DNA of 64,000 bases from Glycomyces sambucus (lineage in GTDB: Bacteria; Actinomycetota; Actinomycetes; Mycobacteriales; Micromonosporaceae), in NCBI RefSeq assembly GCF_900102815.1, contig NZ_FNGF01000002.1, forward strand, positions 930,001 to 994,000. The letters run 5' to 3'. The position numbers and the translations under genes are program-made. Below the pieces are notes generated by a model that did not search any database, was not told the origin of the DNA, and worked only from the letters and a program-made list of their open reading frames with translations. This document shows, in pieces, positions 35,931-44,582 of this stretch; within the stretch, counting starts at the first letter, position 1; every line of letters begins with the position of its first letter.

Positions 35931-37442
35931 TCATGCCTTGGTCGCCGCGACCGGCTCGCGCACCGCGGGGCCCTCAGTCGCGTCGGTGCGGGCCGCTCCC
36001 CCGGCGTCCCGGCGTGTTCCGCGCGGGAGTCGGCGGTGGCAGACCAGCGCGACCGCGGCCAGGGCGAGGGCGGGCAGCAGGTAGGCGGCCCGCACGGCGG
36101 TGGTGAACTCCGCGGCGAGTGCGGGGTCGAGGGGGCCGAGGCGGGCGGCGGTGTCGTAGTCGTCGGCGTCGAGGCGCAGCATGAGCACCGCTTGGAGGAG
36201 GGCGCCGACCGCGGCGCCGCCGAGGGCCCCGCCGAGCATGCGCACGGTGTTGAGCGCGCCGGAGGCGGCGCCGGTCATGTCGGGGCGGATGTGCGCCATG
36301 GCGAGTGCGGCCGGCGGGGCGAAGGCCACGCCCATGCCGACGCCGAACAGCACCAGGCCCGGGAGCAGCGCCGCCCATCCGCGGTCGGGCCCCGCGGCCG
36401 CGGGCAGCAGCGCGAGCCCGCCCGCCATGAGCCACAGGCCGGTCAGCAGCGGGGCGCGGCCGCCGTAGCGGTCGGTCAGGCGGCCCGACCACGGTGCGAA
36501 GGCCAGTGACGCGACCGGCGGGACCGCCACGACCATCCCGGCGGTCAGCACGTCGAGGCGGGCGACGACCTGGAGGTGCACCGCGGTCACGAACGTCATG
36601 GCCGCGACCGCGCTCACCAGGACGGCGCCCACCGCGCCCATGAGGAGGAAGGCGCCCGCGCGGGCCAGCGCGGGCGGGACGAGCGCCGCGTCACCCCGCT
36701 TACGCTGCATCGCGGCGAACCAGGCCAGGCCCGCCGCGCCCGCGCCGATCGCCCACCACAGGCGCTGCCATTCGAGCAGGCCCGCGACGAGGAACAGCAG
36801 CGCCGTGCCGAGCACGATCGCGCCCTTGAGGTCGAAGCGGGACGGCCCGGCCGTCCGCGGGTTCGGCAGCATCCGGGCGAACGCCAGCGCGGCGCCGATC
36901 GGCACGACCCCCGCGGCGAACGCGCCGCGCCAGCCGACCGTGTCGACCAGGAGCCCGCCGACCGCGGGCCCGGCGGCCACCGCGAGGCCGGCGACCACGC
37001 CCCAGATCCCGAGGACGGTGCCGCGCCGGTGGGGCGGGAAGACGTGGACCACCATGGTCAGGGCCTGCGGGGTGACGGCGGCGGCGCCCGCGCCCTGGAC
37101 CGCCCTGGCGGCGATGAGGGTCGCGGCGTTCGGGGCGAGGGCCGCCGCGACCGCGGCGAGGGCGAACAGGACCGCGCCGCCGAGGAGGAGGGGCCGCGGG
37201 CCGATCCGGTCGGCGAGGCGCCCGGACGCGGGCGTGAGCACGGTGAGCACCACGGTGTAGCCGTTGATGAGCCACAGCGCGTCGGCGAGGTCGGCGCCGA
37301 GGTCGCGGGCGGTCGCGGGCAGGGCGATGGATACGAAGGTGACGTTCGCGCCGATCGCGAACGTGGCGAGCAGGAGCACGGCGAGGACCGCCCACTGCCG
37401 CGTGCCGGTGCGGGGGTCCTCTGGAGGTCGAACGGTTCTCAT
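35931..37442 (-). CDS. MFS drug/metabolite exporter, DHA2 family (EmrB/QacA type)
   Basis: 503 residues with about 14 membrane spans. Motif C-like and motif A segments are visible (GRLADRIGPRPLLLGGAV, AVQGAGAAAVTPQAL, GPAVGGLLVDTVGWR). DHA2 carriers expel drugs or secondary metabolites using the proton gradient. ATG at 37442 is chosen because it lies at the divergent promoter; the frame upstream is antisense to the MocR gene. It could serve self-resistance for the neighbouring lanthipeptide locus, but it has no SARP-type promoter and is paired with the MocR regulator. Confidence 0.87.
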   Translation of the reverse strand: MRTVRPPEDPRTGTRQWAVLAVLLLATFAIGANVTFVSIALPATARDLGADLADALWLINGYTVVLTVLTPASGRLADRIGPRPLLLGGAVLFALAAVAAALAPNAATLIAARAVQGAGAAAVTPQALTMVVHVFPPHRRGTVLGIWGVVAGLAVAAGPAVGGLLVDTVGWRGAFAAGVVPIGAALAFARMLPNPRTAGPSRFDLKGAIVLGTALLFLVAGLLEWQRLWWAIGAGAAGLAWFAAMQRKRGDAALVPPALARAGAFLLMGAVGAVLVSAVAAMTFVTAVHLQVVARLDVLTAGMVVAVPPVASLAFAPWSGRLTDRYGGRAPLLTGLWLMAGGLALLPAAAGPDRGWAALLPGLVLFGVGMGVAFAPPAALAMAHIRPDMTGAASGALNTVRMLGGALGGAAVGALLQAVLMLRLDADDYDTAARLGPLDPALAAEFTTAVRAAYLLPALALAAVALVCHRRLPRGTRRDAGGAARTDATEGPAVREPVAATKA

Positions 37443-37464
37443 CCTCGAAGCGTGATCTCCGAGC

Positions 37465-37482
37465 GGACCAATGTTAAGGTCC
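37465..37482. promoter_or_regulatory. Inverted repeat in the MFS/MocR divergent promoter
   Basis: GGACC and GGTCC flank an A/T-rich 8-bp spacer (AATGTTAA) between the two start codons, which are only 46 bp apart. It is the only symmetrical site here and a candidate operator for the MocR protein. Confidence 0.4.
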
Positions 37483-37488
37483 ACTGCC

Positions 37489-38880
37489 ATGGCCGAAGAC
37501 TGGACCACTTTCAGGGAACTGCTCGTCGCCGACGCGAACCGATCGGCCCCGGGGCGCCGCCGCAGCGGCCTGGAGCACGCCCTGCGCGAGGCGGTGCGCA
37601 CCCGCACCCTCCACCAGGGGACTCGTCTGCCGTCTTCGCGCGACCTCGCGGCCCAGCTCGGCCTCTCGCGCGGCACCGTGACCGCGGTGTACGAGCAGCT
37701 CACGGCGGAGGGGTACCTGCACGCGAAGCGGGGCTCGGGCACGCGGGTGGCCCTGCTCGGCGAGGCGGGCGCCGGACCCGCGCCCGCGGCATCCAGCGAC
37801 CGTCCCTTGTGGCCTTACGATCTCGGGCCCGGCCTGCCCTCGCTCGGGGCGTTCCCGCGCAGCGCCTGGCTGTCGGCCATGCGCGCGGCGCTCGCCGGTC
37901 TCGGCGACCACGAGCTCGGCTACCCCGACCCGGCCGGGCTGCGCGGCCTGCGCACCGAGCTCGCGGCCTACCTCGGGAGGGTCCGATCGACCCATGCGGG
38001 CGCGGACGACCTCGTGATCACGCACGGGACGTTCGCGGCCCTCGCGCTGGTCCTCGGCGGCCTCGAAACCGGGGACCGCGTCGCCGTGGAGGACCCGAGC
38101 GGGCCGGACCTGATCGAGGCGATCCGCTCGCACGGGCTCGAAGCGGTCCCGGTCCCGGTGGACGACGAGGGCCTGCGCACCGACGCGCTCGCCGCGACCG
38201 GCTGCCGCACCGTGGTCGTGACCGCGTCCCACCAGTACCCGCTCGGGGTCACGATGAGCGCGCGGCGCCGCCGCGCCCTCGTCTCCTGGGCGCGGCGGTG
38301 CGAGGGCACGATCATCGAGGACGACTACGACTCCGAGTACCGCTACGGGCGGGTCGCGCTCGGCGCGCTCCAGGGCATGGCGCCCGAACGCACCGTGTAC
38401 CTCGGGACCCTGAGCAAGACCCTCGCCCCGGCCGTCCGGCTCGGCTGGATGGCCGCGCCGCCGCCGCTGCGCGACGCCTGCGTGCGCCGGGCGTCCCTGA
38501 CCAGCCGCGGCTGCTCCGCGCTGGAGCAGTCGACGTTCGCGAACCTGCTCGCCGGGGGTGCGTACGACCGTCACCTCCGCCGCACCCGGGCGCACTACCG
38601 GCGCCGTCGCGACGCACTGGTCGAGGCTTTGGCCGAGCACCTGCCCGAATGGGAGCCGATCGGCACCGACGCAGGACTCCACGTGGTCGTCCGCCTCCCT
38701 TCGGGCCCCGACACCGAGACCGCGCGGCGGCTCGCCGCCGCCGGGGTGCGCGTCGCGCCGCTGTCGGCGTACCGCCACCGGGAGCCCGGGTTCCCGGGAC
38801 TGGTCCTGGGGTTCGCCGGGCTCAGCCCCGACCGCCTGCGTGCGGCGATAGCGACGGCCGCCAGGACGCAGCGCGCGTGA
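37489..38880 (+). CDS. MocR/PdxR-type regulator (GntR winged helix plus aminotransferase-like domain)
   Basis: 463 residues. Residues 10-85 are the GntR winged helix (LPSSRDLAAQLGLSRGTVTAVYEQL). The rest is a fold-type I aminotransferase domain with PLP-binding features: HQYPLG, DDYDSEYRY and the Schiff-base Lys in GTLSKTLAPAVRLGW. Such proteins sense PLP or amino compounds. Divergent from the DHA2 exporter with only 46 bp between starts, so the exporter is the likely target. Confidence 0.88.
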   Translation: MAEDWTTFRELLVADANRSAPGRRRSGLEHALREAVRTRTLHQGTRLPSSRDLAAQLGLSRGTVTAVYEQLTAEGYLHAKRGSGTRVALLGEAGAGPAPAASSDRPLWPYDLGPGLPSLGAFPRSAWLSAMRAALAGLGDHELGYPDPAGLRGLRTELAAYLGRVRSTHAGADDLVITHGTFAALALVLGGLETGDRVAVEDPSGPDLIEAIRSHGLEAVPVPVDDEGLRTDALAATGCRTVVVTASHQYPLGVTMSARRRRALVSWARRCEGTIIEDDYDSEYRYGRVALGALQGMAPERTVYLGTLSKTLAPAVRLGWMAAPPPLRDACVRRASLTSRGCSALEQSTFANLLAGGAYDRHLRRTRAHYRRRRDALVEALAEHLPEWEPIGTDAGLHVVVRLPSGPDTETARRLAAAGVRVAPLSAYRHREPGFPGLVLGFAGLSPDRLRAAIATAARTQRA

Positions 38881-38886
38881 CGAACA

Positions 38887-38905
38887 CGCGTTGGCGCGCA
38901 ACGCG
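38887..38905. terminator. Weak hairpin between convergent MocR and AraC genes
   Basis: CGCGTTG and CAACGCG form a 7-bp stem with a 5-nt loop seven bases past the MocR stop. There is no U-tract; the placement between two convergent stops is the main support. Confidence 0.35.
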
Positions 38906-38938
38906 AATCGTCTCGGGGCCAGCGGCGTCGACGGCCTT

Positions 38939-40495
38939 CTAGTGGCGGCCTTCGCGTTCGCGGTACTCGCGCGCCGACAGGCCGTGGAAGCGGGTGAAGG
39001 CGGCACTGAACGTGGGCAGGTGGGTGTAGCCGACGCGGCGCGCGACGGCGCCGGGTCTGGCGCCGCCGTCGAGCAGGTCGCGGGCGATGCGCATGCGGGC
39101 GGCGTAGCGCCAGCGGGCGAACGTCATGCCGGTCTGCTCGCGGAACGCCCGGTGGACGGCCGCGGAGACGTCCTGATCGGCCGGTTCGCCGCTCGTGCCG
39201 ATGCGGCGCAGGTAGTCCATCGCCGCCTTGCGCGCGTCCCGGTCGGCGGGCATGGTCACCGACAGCGCCCGCTGGGCGGCGACCTGCTCGGCGAACAGGC
39301 CGAGGAGGTGGCGGGGGTCGTAGTCGTCGGGTTGGAGTCCGGACCGGGCGCTGACCGAGCAGGACATCAGGTAGTCGGTCCAGGCGGGCGAGAACCGCAC
39401 CTGGAGCGGCTCGGTCAGGCGCAGGTCGCCGGTGTCGGCCTCCCCCAGCGGGAGTGAGATGGAGTTCTCGCGGAGGCCGGTGACGTGCTCCGCGTCCGCG
39501 GGGATCCAGGTCGCGACGCCGCAGGGCCGCTCGTAGCGGGTCCCGCCGAGGTCGACGTAGCCGCTGCCGCGGTACATCCAGGTCAGCACGTGCCGGTCGT
39601 TGACGTGCGGGGGCGTGCGGGCGGCGGGCAGCGGATCGGGCGCGGCGGACGCGCCGTGGCCCTGCACGATCCGCACGAGGTCGCCGGTGCGGCGCGCCAG
39701 CGCGGCGCGCTGCGTCAGGTCGATGCTGCCGGAGCCGGCGGCGAGCCGCCGCTTGAACTCGTGCGGGGTCGGCCCATAGCGCTCCTTGAACGCGCGGGTG
39801 AAGCCGTTGCGGCTGGCGAAGCCGACCCGCGCGGCGACCTGGCCGACGTCGAAGCCCGCGGCGAGGAATTCGACGGCCGCGATCAGGCGGTTGCGCAACC
39901 GCCACTGCTCGAAGGTGAGTCCGGTGTCGGCGAGGAAGTCGCGGCGGAGCGTCCGCGGGCTCGAGAGCGCCCTGGTGGCCCACTGCGCGACGGTGAGGTC
40001 GAGCGCGGGATTGCGGATCAGCTGCTCGGCCACCGCCCTGGCACCGGTGGCCCGGGGCATCTCCGGCAGGGCGAGCGGGGACTCGCCGCCGCTGGGGCGG
40101 CGGAGGAGGCCGGTGATCGCGTCCTGGAAGCGGGCGCCGCCGCTCAAGGGGGTGACCTGGAGGTTGTAGTGCTGGATCAGCCAGTCCTGCCGTTCGGCGG
40201 GCACGTCGAAGCGCGTCGGTTCCGGGAGCGAGCCGTCGTCGGGGTGGAGCCACAGGGGGAAGGCGACGGTGCCGGGCTCGGTGAGGACCGCGCGGTGGTC
40301 CCATCCGTCGGCGGGGATCAGCACGCCCTGCCCGGCGGCGAGGTGGAACCTCGCGGCGCCGTCGATGTGTATGTGGGCCATGCCGACGCGGACCCAGATG
40401 AGCAGCGCGCGGCGGGGGTGCCCGGTCGAGTCGGCCCGCGCCGCCGGGATGGGCGGCGGATCGCTCGCGTCGGCGGGCAGCGGCGGGGAGGTCAC
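38939..40495 (-). CDS. Tandem AraC-family regulator (two cupin-HTH units in one chain)
   Basis: 518 residues from GTG 40495. Residues 1-255 form one AraC unit: cupin sensor (AHIHIDGAARFHLAAGQGVLIPADG) and a double helix-turn-helix (RNRLIAAVEFLAAGFDVGQVAARVGFASRNGFTRAF split across it). Residues about 270-518 repeat the plan (HVLTWMYRGSGYVDL, then RMRIARDLLDGG and VARRVGYTHLPTFSAAF), with a poorly preserved first helix. Ordinary AraC proteins have one unit. It shares a promoter region and iron box with the siderophore operon, so it probably regulates siderophore use. Confidence 0.82.
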   Translation of the reverse strand: MTSPPLPADASDPPPIPAARADSTGHPRRALLIWVRVGMAHIHIDGAARFHLAAGQGVLIPADGWDHRAVLTEPGTVAFPLWLHPDDGSLPEPTRFDVPAERQDWLIQHYNLQVTPLSGGARFQDAITGLLRRPSGGESPLALPEMPRATGARAVAEQLIRNPALDLTVAQWATRALSSPRTLRRDFLADTGLTFEQWRLRNRLIAAVEFLAAGFDVGQVAARVGFASRNGFTRAFKERYGPTPHEFKRRLAAGSGSIDLTQRAALARRTGDLVRIVQGHGASAAPDPLPAARTPPHVNDRHVLTWMYRGSGYVDLGGTRYERPCGVATWIPADAEHVTGLRENSISLPLGEADTGDLRLTEPLQVRFSPAWTDYLMSCSVSARSGLQPDDYDPRHLLGLFAEQVAAQRALSVTMPADRDARKAAMDYLRRIGTSGEPADQDVSAAVHRAFREQTGMTFARWRYAARMRIARDLLDGGARPGAVARRVGYTHLPTFSAAFTRFHGLSAREYREREGRH

Positions 40496-40535
40496 GGTCC
40501 TAAACAATACGGCAGTCTGCGCACGCCAATCAAGT

Positions 40536-40554
40536 TTAGGATTGCCTAACCTTA
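40536..40554. promoter_or_regulatory. IdeR/DmdR-type iron box
   Basis: TTAGGATTGCCTAACCTTA matches 16 of 19 positions of the actinobacterial consensus TTAGGTTAGSCTAACCTAA. It lies between the divergent AraC and siderophore-interacting-protein genes, where iron-loaded IdeR/DmdR would repress both. Confidence 0.85.
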
Positions 40555-40621
40555 GCTGTGGTTCGCCGCCGACGACGGCGCGCGGCCCTGCCAGCCCCGA
40601 TGCGACCGGAGAGCCCTCATC

Positions 40622-42505
40622 ATGCCGAAGACCTCACGCCGACTCACCGTGCACGCGCTGACCCTGCGCGAGGCCGAGGTCGTCCGGGTGCGGGACCTGA
40701 CACCGGGGATGCGGCGGATCACGCTGGGCGGCGACCAGCTTCGCGCGTTCACCTCGGCCGGCGGCCACCCGCGGCCCGCGTTCGACTCGCTCGGCTTCGA
40801 CGACGACGTCCGGCTGGTCTTCCCCTACCCCGGGCGGACCGAACCGGTGCTGCCTGTGCAGCGGGCGACGGGCGTGGACCTGCCCCGGGACCCCCGCCCC
40901 CTGACGCGGGCGTACACCGTCCGGCGCTGGGACGCCGCGGCCGGTGAACTGGACGTGGACTTCGTCAAGCACGGCATCGGGATCGGCACCACCTGGGCCT
41001 ACCGGGTGCGGCCGGGCGACCGGATCCACCTCTACGGCCCGTCGGCGTCGCGCTCGCTGCCGGAGGCCGCGGACTGGCTCGTCGTCGCCGGGGACGACAC
41101 CGCGGTCCCCGCGATCGCGCGGCTGCTCGACGAGCTGCCGGGCGACGCGCGGGCGCAGGTGTTCATCGAGGTCGCCGCCGAAGACCAGCGGCTGGAGTTG
41201 CGCGATCTCCCCGGCGTGGAGGTGACCTGGCTGGTGCGCGGCGAAAGGGGTCTGGTGGACGCGGTCCGGGACTGCGCCTGGTGGGACGGCCGGCCGTTCG
41301 CCTGGGTCGCCGGGGAGCACACCGCCGTGCGGGACCTCCGCCGCCACCTGGTCGAGGACCGCGGCATGGCGAAGGAGGACGTCGAGTTCACCGGGTACTG
41401 GCGGCACGGCGAGGTCGTCGCCCTCGACACCGACGCGGCGGTGCCCGACCCGGCGAAGTCGGCGACCCCGTTCGAGCGGCTGCACGACCTCACCGAGATC
41501 GTCGCGCCGGTCGCGATCCGCACCGCCGTCGAACTCGGGCTCCCCGACCTGATGTCGCGCGGCGTCACCGGCACGGCCGACCTGGCCGCCCGGACCGGCG
41601 CCGATGCGCGGGCACTGGGCAAGCTGCTGCGCTACCTGCACGCCCTCGACGTCGTGGCCGAGACCGGGCCGGGCCGCTACCGCCTGGCCCCGGTGGGCGA
41701 GGTGCTGACCAACGACTTCATGACCGACGCGCTGCACCCGGAAGGGGTGCGCGGCCGCGAGATGCTCGGCATCCACGGGCTCACCGAGTCGATCCGCACC
41801 GGCCGCGCCGCGTACGCCTCGGTGGCGGGCCGGACGTTCGCCGAGGTGCGCACCGGGCAGGACTACGAGGACCGCTACCTGGAGCGCCTCGCGAAGTTCC
41901 AGCCCGCGCTCACCGAACCGATCGCGAAGTCCGAACTCCTCGATGGAGTCGGCCACCTCGTGATCCACTCCGGCGGCGCGGGAGCGCAGGCCGCCGGGTT
42001 CGTCGCCGCCCACCCGGACCTGCGCGTGACGATCTGCGCGCTGCCCGCCCAGGCCGACTGGCTGCGCCGCGACCTCCCCGACACCCTCCCCGAGGCGGCC
42101 CAGCGGGCGCGCGTCGCCGTGGTCGAGCAGTCGGTGTTCGAGCCGAGCCCGGCGGCCGACGCGGTGTTCGTCAGCCGCGTGCTCAAAGCGCTCCCCGACG
42201 CCGACGCCGCGCACGCCCTGCGCCGCGCGGCGACCAATCTCGCCCCCGGCGGCCGGGTGCTGCTGGTCGAGGAGACCTTCGGCACCGAAAACCCCGATGT
42301 TCACGGCCCTGATGAACACGACGGCGAGGCGGACCTGCTCGCCCTCGCCGTCCACGGCTCCGGCCTGCGCACCGCGGCCGAACTCGACGCCGTGATCGCC
42401 GCCGCCGGCCTGACCTGCGCCCAGGCGCACACGGTCGGGTGGGGCACGACCGTCCGCGAACTCGTCCCGACCCGTCCTGCGACCGCGCGACCGCCCGTCG
42501 CGTAG
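40622..42505 (+). CDS. Siderophore-interacting protein fused to an O-methyltransferase-like domain
   Basis: 627 residues. The N-terminal 265 residues are a siderophore-interacting flavoreductase: FAD-binding RAYTVRRW near 100, LYGPSASRS, and an NAD(P)H half with VAGDDTAVPAI; these reduce ferric chelates. From about 275 a dimerisation winged helix (LGLPDLMSRGVTGTADLAARTG) and a methyltransferase fold follow. Its SAM loop reads VIHSGGAGAQAAGF instead of DVGGGxG, so catalytic activity is doubtful. It starts the iron-box operon with the FecBCDE-type transporter. Confidence 0.85.
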   Translation: MPKTSRRLTVHALTLREAEVVRVRDLTPGMRRITLGGDQLRAFTSAGGHPRPAFDSLGFDDDVRLVFPYPGRTEPVLPVQRATGVDLPRDPRPLTRAYTVRRWDAAAGELDVDFVKHGIGIGTTWAYRVRPGDRIHLYGPSASRSLPEAADWLVVAGDDTAVPAIARLLDELPGDARAQVFIEVAAEDQRLELRDLPGVEVTWLVRGERGLVDAVRDCAWWDGRPFAWVAGEHTAVRDLRRHLVEDRGMAKEDVEFTGYWRHGEVVALDTDAAVPDPAKSATPFERLHDLTEIVAPVAIRTAVELGLPDLMSRGVTGTADLAARTGADARALGKLLRYLHALDVVAETGPGRYRLAPVGEVLTNDFMTDALHPEGVRGREMLGIHGLTESIRTGRAAYASVAGRTFAEVRTGQDYEDRYLERLAKFQPALTEPIAKSELLDGVGHLVIHSGGAGAQAAGFVAAHPDLRVTICALPAQADWLRRDLPDTLPEAAQRARVAVVEQSVFEPSPAADAVFVSRVLKALPDADAAHALRRAATNLAPGGRVLLVEETFGTENPDVHGPDEHDGEADLLALAVHGSGLRTAAELDAVIAAAGLTCAQAHTVGWGTTVRELVPTRPATARPPVA

Positions 42506-42558
42506 TCACGGCTCCACCGCACACCCCCCGAACCCGATACGAGAAGAAGGCGACGCCA

Positions 42559-43539
42559 ATGTCCCTGATCCCCAACCGAAGCCGGGCCGCGGCCCTGGCC
42601 GCGGGCCTGCTCGGCACCGTCCTCGCCCTGACCGCGTGCGGCAGCGGCGACGACGCGACCGAGTCCGACGTCGAGACCCACACCGTCCAGGCCGACAACG
42701 GGGCCGTCGAGGTGCCCGTCGACCCGCAGCGGGTCGTCACCATCGGCAACACGACCCTGCCGTTCATCGACATGGGCGGCGAACCGGTGGCGGTCACCGA
42801 GGTGAGCGAGTCCGAGCGGGCCCTCATCCCCGAAGCGCAGCAAGCGGTCTACGAGGGGGCCGCGGTCCTCGCCTCCAGCGCCGACCAGGTCGACATGGAG
42901 GAGCTCGCGAGCCTCGAACCGGACCTCATCCTGGCCCAGTTCCCCGCCAGCGAGTTCGAACCGCTCCAAGAGCAGCTGGAGACGATCGCCCCCACGGTCT
43001 TCTGGGGGCTCGACGTCGAATGGAAGGCCCTCGCGGACGGCCTCGGCGAGGCCGGCGCCGTGTCCGACGCGCTCGACGAGCAGAAGGCGGCGTTCGACGA
43101 GCGGATCGCCGGGATGCAGGCGACCTACGCCGAGGTCATCGCCGGCACCTCCTTCGTCAACGTCGACCGCTGGGCCAGCTCCGACGCCGGGACCTTCTCC
43201 ATCTCCGACTTCGGCTGCGTCGAGATCGCCCAAGGCGACCTCGGCATGGACTTCCCGCAGGCGGCAGAAGGCGAAGACCCTCTCGGCTGGACGTCACTGC
43301 CGTTCGAGCAGATCGCCGGACTGTCCGAATACGACGTCATCACCTACCCCGTTGATGCGGAAGGGAACCCGACCGAGGCGTTCGCGCCCGTGGTCGAGAC
43401 CAACACCTGGCAGGCGCTCCCGGCCGTGGGCTCGGGCCACGCGCTCGGACTCTTCTGCCCCGGCAACAACTCCTACGGGTCCGTCCTCCAGTACCTCGAC
43501 TCGCTCGAGGCCGCCCTGGCGACCCTGCCGACCGAGTAG
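42559..43539 (+). CDS. Siderophore-binding lipoprotein (FecB/FhuD type)
   Basis: 326 residues. A lipoprotein signal with lipobox LTAC (Cys near 27) anchors it to the membrane outside. The two-lobed type III binding-protein fold is indicated by RVVTIGNTTLPFIDMGG, LEPDLILAQ and the long helix around 150-190. RBS AGAAGAAGG precedes ATG. It delivers ferric siderophore to the two permeases encoded next; stop and next start overlap by one base. Confidence 0.88.
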   Translation: MSLIPNRSRAAALAAGLLGTVLALTACGSGDDATESDVETHTVQADNGAVEVPVDPQRVVTIGNTTLPFIDMGGEPVAVTEVSESERALIPEAQQAVYEGAAVLASSADQVDMEELASLEPDLILAQFPASEFEPLQEQLETIAPTVFWGLDVEWKALADGLGEAGAVSDALDEQKAAFDERIAGMQATYAEVIAGTSFVNVDRWASSDAGTFSISDFGCVEIAQGDLGMDFPQAAEGEDPLGWTSLPFEQIAGLSEYDVITYPVDAEGNPTEAFAPVVETNTWQALPAVGSGHALGLFCPGNNSYGSVLQYLDSLEAALATLPTE

Positions 43540-44582
43540 TGGCAGCACTCGCCCTGCGGCACGACGGTCCGGACACCGCCGCGGTGTCCGGACCGCGCCG
43601 CCGCGCGCTCGGACTGACCGCCGCGCTCGTACTGCTGCTGGTCCTAGTGGTGCTGAGCGTCATGATCGGGTCGACCACGATCGCCCCGACGGTCGTCTGG
43701 GACGCCCTGGTCCACCCCGCGGCCGACATTGACCAGTTCGCGATCCGCGACTACCGGCTGCCGCGGACCGCGGTCGGGCTCGTCGTGGGCATGGCGCTCG
43801 GCGTCGCGGGGGCGCTGATCCAGGCGGTGACGCGCAACCCCCTGGCCGACCCCGGCATCTTCGGCGTCCACGCGGGCGCCTCCTTCGCGGTGACGGTCGC
43901 CGTGGGCGTGTTCGGGGTCTCCGGCGTCGCGGGCTACATGTGGTTCGCCTTCGCGGGGGCGCTGGCGGTCACGCTGCTGGTCCTGGCCCTCGGGTCCACC
44001 CGGCGCGGCCGGTCGCCGGTGGTCATGGTCCTGGCCGGGGTGTGCGTCGGCGCGGTCCTCGGCGGCGCCAGGGACGGGCTGCAGCTGACGGACCCGGACG
44101 CGTTCGACGCGATGCGCTCCTGGGTCGCCGGCTCGCTCGTCGGCCGCCCCCTCGACGTGGTCTGGCCGGTCCTGCCGCTCTTCGCGATCGCACTCGTCCT
44201 CGCGTTCGCCGTCACGGGCCCGCTCAACGCCATGGCCCTGGGCGACGACCTGGCGAAGTCGCACGGCGTGCGCCTGGTGCGCACCCGCGTGCTCGCGGTC
44301 GCCGCGCTCACGCTGCTGGCCGGCGGCGCGACCGCGATCGCCGGTCCGATCGGGTTCGTCGGGCTCATGGTCCCGCACGTGGCCCGCTGGCTCGTCGGCC
44401 CCGACCAGCGGTGGATCTTCGCCTACAGCGTCCTCCTCGCTCCGAGTCTGCTCCTCGCCGCCGACATCCTGGGCCGGATCGTGATGCGCCCCAGCGAGAT
44501 CCCCGTCGGGATCGTCACCGCCTTCGTCGGCGCCCCGGTCCTCCTCGCCCTGGTGCGGCGCAAGAAGGCGAGCGGGCTGTGA
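43539..44582 (+). CDS. FecCD-family siderophore permease 1
   Basis: 347 residues, about ten membrane spans. Family motifs are RLPRTAVGLVVGMALGVAGALIQ, RNPLADPGIFGVHAGAS, and GPIGFVGLMVPHVAR (the ATPase contact helix). GTG at 43539 shares one base with the preceding TAG. It forms a heterodimeric channel with the next gene product. Confidence 0.9.
   Translation: MAALALRHDGPDTAAVSGPRRRALGLTAALVLLLVLVVLSVMIGSTTIAPTVVWDALVHPAADIDQFAIRDYRLPRTAVGLVVGMALGVAGALIQAVTRNPLADPGIFGVHAGASFAVTVAVGVFGVSGVAGYMWFAFAGALAVTLLVLALGSTRRGRSPVVMVLAGVCVGAVLGGARDGLQLTDPDAFDAMRSWVAGSLVGRPLDVVWPVLPLFAIALVLAFAVTGPLNAMALGDDLAKSHGVRLVRTRVLAVAALTLLAGGATAIAGPIGFVGLMVPHVARWLVGPDQRWIFAYSVLLAPSLLLAADILGRIVMRPSEIPVGIVTAFVGAPVLLALVRRKKASGL

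Noticed and set aside
35931-37442. DHA2 exporter as the dedicated lanthipeptide immunity pump
   Set aside because: It is paired with a MocR regulator through a 46-bp divergent promoter and lacks the SARP repeats; the LanT-like ABC exporter fits better.
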